A DNA stretch of 55,615 nucleotides from Ruminococcus sp. AF46-10NS (GCF_003474435.1 NZ_QRNF01000024.1:1-55615), one strand, 5' to 3'; numbered from the stretch's first letter, positions 8,439 through 18,424 are shown. A program made the numbers and translations. The notes: generated from the letters alone by a model not told the origin.

Positions 8439-9416
8439 ATGTGTACAGCAGCAACTTATAAAACAAAAGATTTTTACTTTGGACGAACCCTTGATTATGA
8501 ATTCTCTTATGGTGATCAGATAGTAATTACACCACGTAATTATGCGTTTAATTTTCGCCATGTTGGCGATATGAAAAATCATTATGCAATTATTGGAATG
8601 GCTCATGTTGCAGAGGATTATCCTTTGTATTATGATGCTATGAATGAAAAAGGAGTGGCAATGGCAGGACTGAATTTTGTCGGAAATGCTGTTTATGCCG
8701 CGATTAAGCCAGATGTGGAAAATATTGCACAGTTTGAATTTATTCCGTGGATTTTAAGTCAGTGTTCTTCTTTAGTTGAAGTTCGCGAGCTTCTTGAACG
8801 AATTAATATTGTTAATACTCCTTTCAGCGAGCAATTACCATTAGCACAATTACACTGGATCATTTCTGATGAGAATGAGTCAATTACGGTAGAATCTATG
8901 TCAGATGGTTTGCATATTTATGACAATCCAGTAGGAGTGCTTACGAATAATCCGCCATTTCCACAGCAGATGTTTCAACTAAATAATTATATGTATTTAT
9001 CTCCTAAACAGCCCAGAAATACTTTCTGCGAAAATTTGGCTCTTGATGCATATAGTAGAGGTATGGGAGGATTAGGTCTTCCGGGAGATCTCTCATCTTC
9101 CTCTCGCTTTGTACGTGTAGCTTTTACAAAGGTAAATGCAATTTCAGGTGAATCAGAGGAAGAAAGTGTTAGCCAATTCTTCCACATTCTCGGATCTGTG
9201 GATCAGCAACGAGGATGTTGCGAAGTAGCGGATGGAAAATATGAAATCACATTGTATACGTCGTGTTGTAATGTTACAAAAGGTATTTATTATTACAATA
9301 CTTATGAAAACCATCAGATCAGTGCAGTAGATATGCATGTAGAAAATCTGGATAGTGATAAAATGATTTGTTATCCAGTAATTCAAGGAGAACGAATCAA
9401 CTATCAAAATAAATAA
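8439..9416 (+). CDS. bsh: Bile salt hydrolase (choloylglycine hydrolase)
   Basis: A 325-residue Ntn-hydrolase that cleaves the amide of glycine- or taurine-conjugated bile acids. After removal of Met1, Cys2 (MCTAATY) is the nucleophile. The other expected active-site residues are present: Arg16 and Asp19 in FGRTLDYE, Asn79 in MAGLNFVGNA, Asn170/171 in VLTNNPPF and Arg223 in the SSSSRFVRVAF strand. Length fits bile salt hydrolases rather than penicillin V acylase, and the GLPGDLSSSSRF loop is typical. No signal peptide, so it is intracellular. A small alarmone synthetase and membrane-lipid genes follow, which fits bile stress handling. Confidence 0.92.
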   Translation: MCTAATYKTKDFYFGRTLDYEFSYGDQIVITPRNYAFNFRHVGDMKNHYAIIGMAHVAEDYPLYYDAMNEKGVAMAGLNFVGNAVYAAIKPDVENIAQFEFIPWILSQCSSLVEVRELLERINIVNTPFSEQLPLAQLHWIISDENESITVESMSDGLHIYDNPVGVLTNNPPFPQQMFQLNNYMYLSPKQPRNTFCENLALDAYSRGMGGLGLPGDLSSSSRFVRVAFTKVNAISGESEEESVSQFFHILGSVDQQRGCCEVADGKYEITLYTSCCNVTKGIYYYNTYENHQISAVDMHVENLDSDKMICYPVIQGERINYQNK

Positions 9417-9454
9417 TGTTTTGAAATCAGGGATGAGGTAGAAAGGAAAGTTTC

Positions 9455-10135
9455 ATGACAAAAGATGAAGTAAAAAAACTCAGGATGGCTAGTCCGGAAT
9501 CACTACAGTTTTTAAATAATGCTACAAAATTTTATAATTTAATGATGATGTATCGTTGTGCTATTCGGGAGATACAAACTAAACTTGAGGTTTTGGATGA
9601 TGAATTTTCAGTTGAGAACAATCGAAATCCTATTTCTTTTATAAAAACAAGAATTAAGCAGCCCAATAGTATTTACGATAAACTGCAGAAGATGGGATAT
9701 GAATTTACAACAGAAAATATACAGACATATCTCAATGATGTAGCAGGCGTTCGAATAGTTTGTGCGTTTATTGACGATATTTATATGATATCAGATTTGA
9801 TTACCCAACAGGATGATATTAAAGTTATTGAAATAAAAGATTATATAAAAAATCCAAAATCGAATGGTTATCGAAGCTATCATATGATTGTTGAAATACC
9901 AGTATTTTTTGCTAAGGGTAAAACACCTATGCGTGTAGAATTACAGATTCGAACCAATGGTATGGATTTCTGGGCAACATTGGAACATCAACTTCGCTAT
10001 AAAAAAGGAATTGAAGAAATGCCTGGCTATGATGAGATAAGTGAAGAATTACTTCATTCTGCAAGAGCTATCATTGAAGCAGATAATGAAATGCAGAGAA
10101 TAAAAGACAAAATTGGTATGTTCCACGAAATTTAG
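9455..10135 (+). CDS. Small alarmone synthetase (RelQ/YjbM type)
   Basis: A 226-residue single-domain (p)ppGpp synthetase without hydrolase or regulatory domains. The RelA/SpoT fold shows in VAGVRIVCAFIDDIYMISDL, in KNPKSNGYRSYHMIVEIP (G-loop/substrate region) and in RVELQIRTNGMDFWATLEHQ, where the ELQIR and WATLEH motifs are diagnostic. It should transfer pyrophosphate from ATP to GTP or GDP under stress. It starts 38 bp after the bile salt hydrolase with GGAAAG upstream. A C-terminal helical tail fits tetramer-forming RelQ enzymes. Confidence 0.92.
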   Translation: MTKDEVKKLRMASPESLQFLNNATKFYNLMMMYRCAIREIQTKLEVLDDEFSVENNRNPISFIKTRIKQPNSIYDKLQKMGYEFTTENIQTYLNDVAGVRIVCAFIDDIYMISDLITQQDDIKVIEIKDYIKNPKSNGYRSYHMIVEIPVFFAKGKTPMRVELQIRTNGMDFWATLEHQLRYKKGIEEMPGYDEISEELLHSARAIIEADNEMQRIKDKIGMFHEI

Positions 10136-10170
10136 GGAGAAAACTGAGCAAATAGGAAGGTGGAATATAT

Positions 10171-11729
10171 ATGAAACAAGATACTTTAGAGGGCAAAGCA
10201 AAAACAAAAAATGGGGTAAAACGGCTGTGTTTTTCCATAATCTGCATTCTTCTAGAAGTGATTTTTATTATTACTATCGTAACACGCTTGAATGAATATG
10301 CAGAAATCATAAATTTATTTACAAGGATTTTGAGTGGGATCTTAGTTTTGGGATTGTACGCATCAAATAAGACATCCTCTATGAAAATGCCTTGGGTCAT
10401 CTTAATTCTAATTTTCCCAATTATGGGTGTAGGCCTGTATTTGTTGATTGGTTTGAATGGTGGCACACATAAAATGCGTGAGCGATATGCAGAAATTGAT
10501 AGCAAATTGTTACCAATGCTTCCGGACAGTCAGGAGTGTTTGAGCAGAATAAAAGAAACAATTCCGAAAGCAGGAAATATAGCAAGTTACATACAAAGAA
10601 ATTCGCAGTATCCAATCTATCAGAATACGGATATTGTGTATTTTGATGAAGCAGTGAAAGGATTAGAGGCACAGCTTAAGGATTTGGAGAAAGCACAGAA
10701 GTTTATCTTTATGGAATATCATGCGATAGAAGACGCTGAAGCATGGCATAAGATTCAAGATGTTCTGGAAGAGCGAGTAAAAGCAGGTGTGGAAGTTAGA
10801 GTATTCTACGATGATATGGGTTCTATAGGCTTTATTAACACAGATTTTGTGAAAAAGATGGAGGCAATAGGAATTCATTGCCGTGTATTCAATCCGTTTA
10901 TGCCAGGTTTAAATCTGTTTTTGAACAATCGTGATCATAGAAAAATAACAGTTATTGATGGAAAAGTCGGATTTACAGGTGGATATAATCTAGCAAACGA
11001 ATATTTTAATTACACACACCCGTATGGACAGTGGAAAGATACAGGTATTCGTTTAGAAGGAGATGCTGTTCAGTCGCTTACGGTGACATTTTTGGAAATG
11101 TGGAATGCAGTAAGTGATAAGGATGCTAATGATTCTGATTTTAGTAAATACCTTTTCCACTATGATTATGCGGCACAGCAAACTGGGTTTGTTCAACCTT
11201 ATGCAGACAGCCTATGGATAATGAGCAAGTAGGAGAAGAAGTTTATATCAGTATGATAAATAAAGCTGAAAAATACTGTTGGTTTATGACTCCATATCTA
11301 ATCATAACAGATGAAATGACGCATGCGTTATGTCTGGCTGCTAAGCGAGGGGTAGACGTAAGAATTATCACACCTGGTATCCCTGATAAAAAATTTATTT
11401 ATAATATAACTCGTTCTTTTTATCATGGATTAGTTAAACATGGTGTTCGTGTTTATGAGTGGACTCCTGGTTTCTGTCATGCAAAAATGAGTGTAGCAGA
11501 TGATTGTATGGCAACTTGTGGAACAATTAATCTGGATTATCGAAGTTTATATCACCATTTTGAAAACGGCTGTTTTATGGCAGATTGTCAGGCAGTTGTG
11601 GAAATAAAAAATGATCTGATAAGAACGATGGGAGAATGTCGTGATGTGACAGACCAATATCAAACCGGACGAAGTGCATATTTGCGACTGGGACAATTAT
11701 TTATGAGATTATTTGCTGGATTGCTATAA
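10171..11729 (+). pseudogene. cls: Cardiolipin synthase, frameshifted
   Basis: Two consecutive frames together make one cardiolipin synthase of about 518 residues, which condenses two phosphatidylglycerols to cardiolipin. The first part has two N-terminal membrane helices (about residues 20-75) and HKD motif 1 in NNRDHRKITVIDGKVGFTGG; the second holds HKD motif 2 in CHAKMSVADDCMATCGTINLD. The break lies at 11209-11213, where one missing C (CC instead of CCC) would restore DSPMDNEQVGEEVY. Everything else is intact, so it is either a sequencing error or a recent mutation. The gene opens a membrane-lipid cluster. Confidence 0.88.
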
Positions 11730-11743
11730 GAATCTGATGAAAC

Positions 11744-11797
11744 GACCTTTCAAAAAACAGTTGATTTAGAAGTTAACTGTTTTTGAAAGGCCGTTTT
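11744..11797 (+). terminator. Terminator after cls
   Basis: ACCTTTCAAAAAACAGTT pairs with AACTGTTTTTGAAAGG, followed by CCGTTTTTGC. It is a long stem with a T-run, so the phospholipase-D gene downstream probably has its own promoter. Confidence 0.8.
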
Positions 11798-11927
11798 TGC
11801 TATATCTAACAGTCTGTTGTACAAAGAAGATTTTGCATGGATGAAAAAAACAAACCTTGTTGAGGTTAAATTGAGATTGACTTTGTATTGTATAAGTATG
11901 AAATAAAAAGGAATCAGGTGATGTACA

Positions 11928-13361
11928 ATGAAAAAGCATAAAATATGTAAAATCCTTCTTGTTATACTGGCAATTTTTTTATGTGTGGCTTTTTATGAAT
12001 TGCTCGGAATCTGCGTTGCATATAAAAAGCAGCCGGAAGTGTCCAATACAACCAAAAAAGAAACAAAAAATGAGTCATGGAACGAATGCAGTGAAAATAC
12101 AGAACGGGCAGTAATCATAGAAAAGAATCCAGAAGCGCTTTTACAAAGAGTGCGTTTGATCAAGAATGCAAAAAAGGAAATTATTCTTTCTACTTTTGCA
12201 TTTCAATCCGATGAAAGTGGAAAATTGATTTTAGGAGCACTGCATGATGCGGCAGACAGAGGGGTACATATTCGTCTGTTAGTAGATGGAATGGAGAGCT
12301 GGATTGATATGGAAGGAAATCCGTATTTCTATGGATTATCTTCCCATGAGAATGTTGAAATTAAACTGTATAATAAGGCCAATCCGTTGAAACCGTGGAA
12401 AATGATGGGTAGAATGCATGATAAATATTTGATTGCAGATGGAAAGAGATATATTCTTGGGGGAAGAAATACATACAATTATTTCCTGGGTGATTTTCCG
12501 GGACATAAGAACTATGACAGAGACGTGTTAGTGGTTTGCGATGAACCGGAGAAAGAAAATTCAGTTAACCAGTTGTCAGAGTATTTTGAAACCATATGGA
12601 ATCAGGAAGACAGTGGTTATTTTCATAACAATAAAAAACTGGCAAATAGAAAATCTGTAAAGAACGCAGTTTTAGAGCTGCAGAACAGCTATCAGAAATA
12701 TTTTGAAGAGAATAAGGAAAGAATCTGCGAGACCGATTATACGGACGAAACTTTTGAGACAGAAAAGATTACATTAGTGTCAAATCCTATTCACACAGGT
12801 TCCAAAGAACCAGTAGTGTGGTATCAGTTGGGAGAATTGATGAAAAATGCAAAAAATCGTGTGAAGATCCACACGCCATATATTATCTGTAATGATATGA
12901 TGTATAATACATGGGAGGAGATTGCAGAGAACGTTTCAGATTTTTCTATCATGACAAATTCAGTTGCGAATAATGGGAATCCATTTGGGTCTGCCGATTA
13001 TGCGAAAAACAGAAATAGAATCTTAAGTACAGGAATTAATATCTGGGAATATGAAGGCGGTTATTCATACCACGGAAAAAGTATTCTGATTGACGATGAT
13101 CTGTCTGTAATCGGTTCCTTTAATATGGACATGAGAAGTGCATATCTGGATACGGAACTGATGCTTGTAATTCGCAGTAAAGATATTAATAAACAGTTGG
13201 AAGAGGGCATGATGGAGTATGAAAAAGTGTCCCGCCAGATATTAGAAGGCGGAACTTATAATGATCCATATCATGTAGAGCCAATCGAATTAACAAAGAA
13301 ACGTCAGAGAAAAATATTTTTGGTACAGCATCTGCTTGGATGGGCAAGGTATCTGTTTTAA
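11928..13361 (+). CDS. Phospholipase D-family protein, membrane-anchored
   Basis: A 477-residue protein with an N-terminal membrane helix (about residues 7-30) and two HKD motifs: MHDKYLIADGKRYILGGRN near residue 165 and YHGKSILIDDDLSVIGSFNMD near residue 385. Both catalytic His-Lys-Asp sets are complete. It resembles cardiolipin synthase-like and phospholipase D-like proteins but lacks the two-helix N-terminus of classical Cls, so substrate and direction (synthesis, transfer or hydrolysis) are open. It is followed closely by a two-component system that may control it. Confidence 0.85.
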   Translation: MKKHKICKILLVILAIFLCVAFYELLGICVAYKKQPEVSNTTKKETKNESWNECSENTERAVIIEKNPEALLQRVRLIKNAKKEIILSTFAFQSDESGKLILGALHDAADRGVHIRLLVDGMESWIDMEGNPYFYGLSSHENVEIKLYNKANPLKPWKMMGRMHDKYLIADGKRYILGGRNTYNYFLGDFPGHKNYDRDVLVVCDEPEKENSVNQLSEYFETIWNQEDSGYFHNNKKLANRKSVKNAVLELQNSYQKYFEENKERICETDYTDETFETEKITLVSNPIHTGSKEPVVWYQLGELMKNAKNRVKIHTPYIICNDMMYNTWEEIAENVSDFSIMTNSVANNGNPFGSADYAKNRNRILSTGINIWEYEGGYSYHGKSILIDDDLSVIGSFNMDMRSAYLDTELMLVIRSKDINKQLEEGMMEYEKVSRQILEGGTYNDPYHVEPIELTKKRQRKIFLVQHLLGWARYLF

Positions 13362-13378
13362 TAAGGAGGAAGGAAAAC

Positions 13379-14050
13379 GTGTTTCAAATATTGATTGTAG
13401 AAGATGATAAAGAATTAAGCCAGCTATTCCAAAAAGTGCTTGAGAAGAATGGATATCAAGTCAAAAGTGCATCGGATGGAGCACAGGCATTAGAAGTATT
13501 GGATAAGGAATATATTGATCTGATTATTTCTGATATTATGATGCCGGTTATGGATGGCTATGAACTGGTGTCAGAACTTCGTTCAGCAGGATATCAGATA
13601 CCAGTGCTTATGATCACTGCGAAAGGTTCCTTTGATGATATGCGCCAGGGATTTCTTTCGGGAAGTGACGATTATATGGTAAAACCGGTAAATGTGAATG
13701 AAATGGTTTTAAGAGTCGGAGCACTGCTTCGCCGTGCACAGATACTGAATGAACACAAAATTGTGATCGGTTCAACAGAGTTTGATTATGATGCAATGAC
13801 GGTTACAACTGATAAGGAAAGTTTTGTTTTGCCTAAAAAAGAATTCCTGCTTTTATATAAGCTTGCAGCTTCGCCAGGCAGAACATTTACAAAACAACAG
13901 TTGATGGATGAAGTATGGGGATACGAGACGGAGGCAGACCCACATACGATAGAGGTACATATAGGAAGAATCAGAGAGCGTTTTAAAGATAACCCTGATT
14001 TTGAAATCGTAACAATGCGTGGAATTGGATACAAGGTGGTGAAAAAATAA
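13379..14050 (+). CDS. OmpR-family response regulator
   Basis: A 223-residue regulator. The receiver domain has the acidic pair at residues 9-10, phospho-acceptor Asp52 in ISDIMMPVMDG, and Lys102 in YMVKPV. The C-terminal winged helix contains KKEFLLLYKLAASPGRTFTKQQLMDEVWG and VHIGRIRERF, typical of OmpR/PhoB. The start is GTG with AAGGAGGAAGG upstream. It overlaps the sensor kinase by one base. It is likely to control the adjacent phospholipid genes, by proximity only. Confidence 0.93.
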   Translation: MFQILIVEDDKELSQLFQKVLEKNGYQVKSASDGAQALEVLDKEYIDLIISDIMMPVMDGYELVSELRSAGYQIPVLMITAKGSFDDMRQGFLSGSDDYMVKPVNVNEMVLRVGALLRRAQILNEHKIVIGSTEFDYDAMTVTTDKESFVLPKKEFLLLYKLAASPGRTFTKQQLMDEVWGYETEADPHTIEVHIGRIRERFKDNPDFEIVTMRGIGYKVVKK

Positions 14051-15093
14051 TGGAACAAAAGAAAGAAAAAGGATTGCGGATCCGATCCTGTCTGACTGGT
14101 GCAATCTGGCTGGCACTTGTATTTTCAACAGTCATATCTGCTTTATTATTTGCTTTTTTGAATCATTTTTTTAATCTGCCGGGCAGCATACCTGTGCTTG
14201 GCTGGCTTTTGATTTTCAATACATTGATTGCAGGGCTGATCACTTCCTTTATCAATGCAAAGTTACTGGAACCAATTACCAGACTTAGTAAAGCAATGAA
14301 GGAAGTTTCTCAGGGAGATTTTGAACAGCATTTGGAAACGAACAGCCGTATAGCAGAAGTTGGAGAATCTTATCAAAGTTTTAACGTTATGACAAAAGAA
14401 CTTCGTGCAACAGAGGTGCTGCAGATGGATTTTGTATCTAATGTTTCTCATGAGTTTAAGACCCCGATTAATGCCATTGAAGGATATACAATGCTGCTTC
14501 AGGGAGAAGAACTGTCTCCGGATCAAGAGGAATATGTAGAAAAAATCTTATTTAACACCCAAAGACTTTCCGGATTGGTTGGTAATATTTTGCTGTTATC
14601 CAAGTTAGAGAATCAGAATATACCAATGAAAAAAACAGAATATCGTCTGGATGAACAGATCCGCCAGGCATTTCTTTCATTGGAAACAAAATGGACAGAA
14701 AAAGAAATTGGTTTTCAGGTAGAATTGGAGGAAGTTAAATATACTGGGAATGAAGGACTTTTTATGCATATCTGGATAAATCTTTTGGATAATGCGATTA
14801 AGTTCAGCCCTTCAAAGGGGACAATTACGATGTTTCTGAAACAAGAACAAGATTCTGTTAAGTTCATTCTGGAAGATGAAGGACCCGGAATAGAGGATGA
14901 TGTAAAATCCAGAATATTTGACAAGTTCTATCAGGTAGATGGATCTCATAAAGCAGAAGGAAATGGCCTAGGTCTTGCACTTGTAAAACGGATTGTAGAT
15001 AGTGCCGGAGGAACAATCAAAGCAGAAAACCGTGAATATGGTGGATGCAGATTTGTTATAGAGCTGCCAAAGCAGAAAGATGAGATTATATAG
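14050..15093 (+). CDS. Sensor histidine kinase
   Basis: A 347-residue membrane kinase. Two membrane segments (about residues 17-40 and 48-70) frame a very short extracytoplasmic loop, so it is an intramembrane-sensing type. HAMP follows (about 71-120), then the H box with His134 in NVSHEFKTPINAIEGY, the N box LLDNAIKFSP, and ATP-binding boxes DEGPGIEDD and GNGLGLAL. It is coupled to the response regulator upstream. The short loop fits detection of membrane stress such as bile or antimicrobial peptides; that is inference. Confidence 0.93.
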   Translation: MEQKKEKGLRIRSCLTGAIWLALVFSTVISALLFAFLNHFFNLPGSIPVLGWLLIFNTLIAGLITSFINAKLLEPITRLSKAMKEVSQGDFEQHLETNSRIAEVGESYQSFNVMTKELRATEVLQMDFVSNVSHEFKTPINAIEGYTMLLQGEELSPDQEEYVEKILFNTQRLSGLVGNILLLSKLENQNIPMKKTEYRLDEQIRQAFLSLETKWTEKEIGFQVELEEVKYTGNEGLFMHIWINLLDNAIKFSPSKGTITMFLKQEQDSVKFILEDEGPGIEDDVKSRIFDKFYQVDGSHKAEGNGLGLALVKRIVDSAGGTIKAENREYGGCRFVIELPKQKDEII

Positions 15094-15126
15094 TTTTAAG
15101 ATAAATTAGAAGATGGGAGGATTTAT

Positions 15127-16191
15127 ATGACATTTTATCAGGAGTTGCAGTTAAATCAGGCAGGTTCTAAAAACCTGTTGAAAAAGAGTGAAACACTAAA
15201 AGAAAAATTATATCATATGTGGGTATATCTGGTGAAGATAGCTGTTACAATGGCATTTTGTTTTTTCTTTGTTAGTATTTTCAGCATCCTATTTGGAAAT
15301 GAGAACAGCATTGTAGGTGTAGTAGTCTTATTATGTCTCATGGTGTTTAGAAATGCGGATCTGGGGATCCACACCGGACAATCTACGATGCTTTTGGCTT
15401 TGTTCTTTGTAATTATGACTGTATGTCCGCATTTAGCAAATCAGTTTTCACCGGTATTGGGAATGCTGTTAAATATTGCGGCACTGGCTGTGTTGATTCT
15501 GTTCGGATGCCATAATCCATTCATGTTTAATCAATCTACATTGGTTCTTGGGTATCTGCTGCTATATGGTTATGATGTTACGGGAAAAAGCTATCAGATG
15601 CGATTAGTCGGAATGGCTTTAGGTGCAGCACTTACCTGCTTCGTATTTTATCGAAATCATAAAAACAGAACTTATAAAAGAAATCTGAAAGATCTGATAC
15701 AAGAATTTGATATCACTTCTTCCAGAACAAAATGGCAGATATGTCAGATTTTATGCGTACCGATTGTCCTTTGCATTGCAGAACTTTGTAATATGCCACG
15801 TGCAATGTGGGCTGGTATTGCGGCCATGTCCGCGATTTTGCCGTTTATGGAAGATATGCACTACAGAGTCCGTAAAAGGATTGTCGGAAATATTGCAGGT
15901 GTTATATGTTTTACAGTATTATATTTTCTGCTTCCTTCGTCAATCTATGCATATATAGGAATTCTTGGTGGAATCGGTGTAGGATTTTCAGCACAATATG
16001 GCTGGCAGGCAGTATTTAACACATTTGGTGCTTTAGCCATTGCTGCAGAGACTTATGGACTACAAGGAGCGGTTAGTCTTAGAGTGATTCAAAATGTTTT
16101 TGGTGTTGTGTTTGCTTTAGCATTTTGTGTTATATTTTATTGGTTTATGTCTAAAAAAAAGGAAAGTGAGATGACCGTACATGCAGAGTGA
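15127..16191 (+). CDS. FUSC-family membrane protein (aromatic acid exporter-like)
   Basis: A 354-residue protein with two halves of membrane helices. The first block (about residues 40-170) has IAVTMAFCFFFVSIFSILFG and IVGVVVLLCLMVFRNADLGI; the second (about 200-345) has QICQILCVPIVLCIAELCNM and a C-terminal AFCVIFYWFMSKKK. The pattern, with RNADLGIHTGQS between helices, matches FUSC/aromatic-acid-exporter-like proteins. GGGAGG precedes the ATG. It overlaps the next gene by 11 bp, so the pair is coupled. Export of amphipathic compounds would suit the bile context, but the substrate is unknown. Confidence 0.75.
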   Translation: MTFYQELQLNQAGSKNLLKKSETLKEKLYHMWVYLVKIAVTMAFCFFFVSIFSILFGNENSIVGVVVLLCLMVFRNADLGIHTGQSTMLLALFFVIMTVCPHLANQFSPVLGMLLNIAALAVLILFGCHNPFMFNQSTLVLGYLLLYGYDVTGKSYQMRLVGMALGAALTCFVFYRNHKNRTYKRNLKDLIQEFDITSSRTKWQICQILCVPIVLCIAELCNMPRAMWAGIAAMSAILPFMEDMHYRVRKRIVGNIAGVICFTVLYFLLPSSIYAYIGILGGIGVGFSAQYGWQAVFNTFGALAIAAETYGLQGAVSLRVIQNVFGVVFALAFCVIFYWFMSKKKESEMTVHAE

Positions 16192-16753
16192 AGTGAATCA
16201 GGAAGAAAATTTGAATAGAATTATTACGGTTCCTAATCTTCTTTCTTTTTTTCGGCTTTGTCTGATTCCGGTAATTATATGGAGTTATTGTGTAAAGAAA
16301 AATCCTCTGTTAGCTGGTGAAATCTTATTGCTGTCTGGTCTTACGGATCTTGTTGATGGATATATCGCAAGAAGATTCCATAGGATTAGTAATTTAGGAA
16401 AAATACTTGATCCGGTGGCTGATAAGCTGACACAGGCAGCGATGTTAATCTGTCTGTTTACTCGTTTTCCGCATGTGCTTCTTTTAATCGTAATAATGGC
16501 AGGTAAGGAGCTGTATATGGTAGTCAGTGGATGTCTTGTGATACGAAAGACAGGAAAAGTACATGGTGCAGACTGGCATGGAAAGATAGTAACCTTTTTA
16601 TTATATGGAACTGCAGCGGTGCATATTATATGGTTCCACATTACACCGATGGTATCAGATCTGTTGATTGGTTTGTGCTCTATAATGATGGTCATATCGG
16701 TCGCTCTGTATATTATCCAGAATACCAGGACTCTTAAGGAAGAGACTGTATAA
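16181..16753 (+). CDS. CDP-alcohol phosphatidyltransferase (PgsA-like)
   Basis: A 190-residue integral membrane enzyme that joins an alcohol to a CDP-diacylglycerol-derived phosphatidyl group. The complete family signature DGx2ARx8Gx3Dx3D is present (DGYIARRFHRISNLGKILD then PVAD). About five to six membrane helices follow the usual plan. The closest relatives by appearance are phosphatidylglycerophosphate synthases, which would supply phosphatidylglycerol to the cardiolipin synthases upstream. A second, housekeeping pgsA probably exists elsewhere. It is the last gene of the cluster. Confidence 0.88.
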   Translation: MQSEVNQEENLNRIITVPNLLSFFRLCLIPVIIWSYCVKKNPLLAGEILLLSGLTDLVDGYIARRFHRISNLGKILDPVADKLTQAAMLICLFTRFPHVLLLIVIMAGKELYMVVSGCLVIRKTGKVHGADWHGKIVTFLLYGTAAVHIIWFHITPMVSDLLIGLCSIMMVISVALYIIQNTRTLKEETV

Positions 16754-16882
16754 GCAATTTTATATTATAATGACTAGAAAAATATTTAGGAGAAGATAGA
16801 TATAAACAGTAAGTCAAACACACAAACTATGGAGTCTTTAGTCGGTTTAATAAAATTTTAGATAGAAAATAAATCATTATAA

Positions 16883-16923
16883 AAAGATCCTGTTCATACT
16901 ATGATATATAGAACAGGATCTTT
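16883..16923 (+). terminator. Terminator of the membrane-lipid cluster
   Basis: AAAGATCCTGTTC pairs perfectly with GAACAGGATCTTT, followed by ATTTACTTTATTT. It can serve both strands and would also stop transcription from the repressor remnant on the minus strand. Confidence 0.85.
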
Positions 16924-16930
16924 ATTTACT

Positions 16931-17083
16931 TTATTTCGCCAGGAAATTGCTCTGAATCTCCATCGGCATATGATAAGCCTGGCCTCGTTTTGTCAGGCTG
17001 TATAATTTAAAGCTCATTAGTTCCGGAGTCGCATTCAATGAACTGCAGAGTCCGAAATAATCCAGGTCCTCGTTCTGAACCAT
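16931..17083 (-). CDS. Small unknown protein or gene 3' fragment (50 aa)
   Basis: An open frame of 50 codons from ATG that continues upstream without a stop into the repressor remnant. The product opens MVQNEDLDYFGLCSSLNATP and contains KLYSLTKRGQAYHMPMEIQ. There is no ribosome binding site before the ATG, so it may be the 3' end of a longer gene whose beginning is lost. I do not recognise the family. It ends right at the bidirectional terminator. Confidence 0.4.
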   Translation of the reverse strand: MVQNEDLDYFGLCSSLNATPELMSFKLYSLTKRGQAYHMPMEIQSNFLAK

Positions 17084-17096
17084 CAGCCTTTTAAAA

Positions 17097-17711
17097 TTAG
17101 CCAACTACTTTTCCAAAAGTTTTTAAGGTGGATCCGGAAGTGACTTGGATAGGGGCATATTTTTTATTTAGAGAAATAAGCTGAATACCGGAATCGGATT
17201 GATGATATTTCTTTACATAAGCATCACCATCAAGGAAGAAGACACCGATTTCTCCTTCTTCAAGTGTTTCTTGTTTATGAATCCAGATGATCTGTCCATC
17301 CAGATAGAGAGGCTCCATGCTGTCACCACATACCCGGACACCGAAGTCAGCACTGGAAGATACTTCATCACCAACTTCAATTTCGGAAAAACGGTCGGAA
17401 TCAAGGAATTGTCCTGTTCCAGCTGAAACCGGGAGATCATAGAGACTGAGAGTTCTTCGTGGAAATTGATAAATGATTGGTTCTTCTCGAATGTATTCCC
17501 CCCTTTTCATTAATAGGTTCATGTAGTCAAGAACTTTGGCTTGTCCTTCGTCATTTAATTTGGAGAAAAGTTTCTCATCCGTTCCAATCTGGAATGTTCT
17601 ATTTATATCGGAAATCTCAAGAATCTCACAGAGGGCAAAAAATTGTAAAACATTTGGCAGGTTTACATTTTTTTCCCATTTACTGATAGAATGAGCTTTT
17701 ACATCTAGATG
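17097..17711 (-). pseudogene. S24/LexA-like repressor, 5'-truncated
   Basis: The frame reads as an XRE helix-turn-helix repressor with a C-terminal S24 peptidase domain, as in phage CI and ICE repressors. The C-terminal part has VCGDSMEPLYLDGQIIWIHK (Ser nucleophile in GDSMEP) and the lysine strand GDAYVKKYHQ. Upstream the frame is open through HSISKWEKNVNLPNVLQFF, the second half of the helix-turn-helix, but stops at about 17712 without a start codon; the first 20-25 residues are missing. The gene therefore lost its 5' end at a rearrangement joining it to the divergent gene next door. Confidence 0.75.
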
Positions 17712-17819
17712 TGGCTCTGCTCAAGAATAATTCTTATTGAGCTTCCGTCAAAATCACAGGGATGGGAGTGTAGAACGTCAGAGAAAGACGATTCAATACG
17801 AAAAAAGGAGATTTTGATA

Positions 17820-18383
17820 ATGACAGAGAGAGATTATGCGATTAGATCGTTTAAGGAAATTACATTAAATGCAGCACAACATACAGAAGAGAGAATGGAT
17901 CTGTACTATGAAAAGATTAAAGCACTGATGAACAATTATCAGGATTTGATTTTGGAAAATCAGATGGTTTTGGATGAATTAGAGCAAGAGTGTCAGGAAA
18001 AGATCAATGAGAATATGGCCTATGCCCTTCAATATATGGATGCCTATGATTACCGGATGAATTTGGGAAAACTGAAAAAGGAAGTGAACAATATCATTCT
18101 AATCTATGGACTTTGTGATATGGTCAACCGGGCAATGACACTGGTAAAATATTTTACACCGAATTTTGGAACCGAATATTATGATGTGCTTTATAGCTGC
18201 TTCTGCAGGCACAGAAAAATGGCGGACATGGAAATTATGCTTGAACTGGGGATGAGCCGGGCAAGTTTTTACCGGAAGAAAAAAGCAGCGCTCCGGTATC
18301 TGGGATATTATATTTTTGAAATCGTAGTGCCACAATCTGCAAATAAACGATATAAGCCATCTTTTCCAGAAACGGAAGAGTAG
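17820..18383 (+). CDS. Helix-turn-helix protein, phage-type (ArpU-like?)
   Basis: A 187-residue protein. The N-terminal half is a charged coiled coil (KALMNNYQDLILENQMVLDE), and the C-terminal part is a sigma-like helix-turn-helix, MEIMLELGMSRASFYRKKKA. The layout resembles late regulators of phages and integrative elements such as ArpU. AAAGGAG lies before the ATG at 17820. It is divergent from the truncated repressor, the usual position for a gene under that repressor's control, so both are probably relics of one element. Confidence 0.6.
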   Translation: MTERDYAIRSFKEITLNAAQHTEERMDLYYEKIKALMNNYQDLILENQMVLDELEQECQEKINENMAYALQYMDAYDYRMNLGKLKKEVNNIILIYGLCDMVNRAMTLVKYFTPNFGTEYYDVLYSCFCRHRKMADMEIMLELGMSRASFYRKKKAALRYLGYYIFEIVVPQSANKRYKPSFPETEE

Positions 18384-18392
18384 ATCTGAAAG

Positions 18393-18424
18393 AGCCTGAT
18401 GGAATCTCCCTTTTCCATCGGGCT
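18393..18424 (+). terminator. Weak hairpin after the HTH gene
   Basis: AGCCTGATGGAA pairs with TTCCATCGGGCT around a short loop. There is no run of T after it, so termination is uncertain. Confidence 0.4.
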
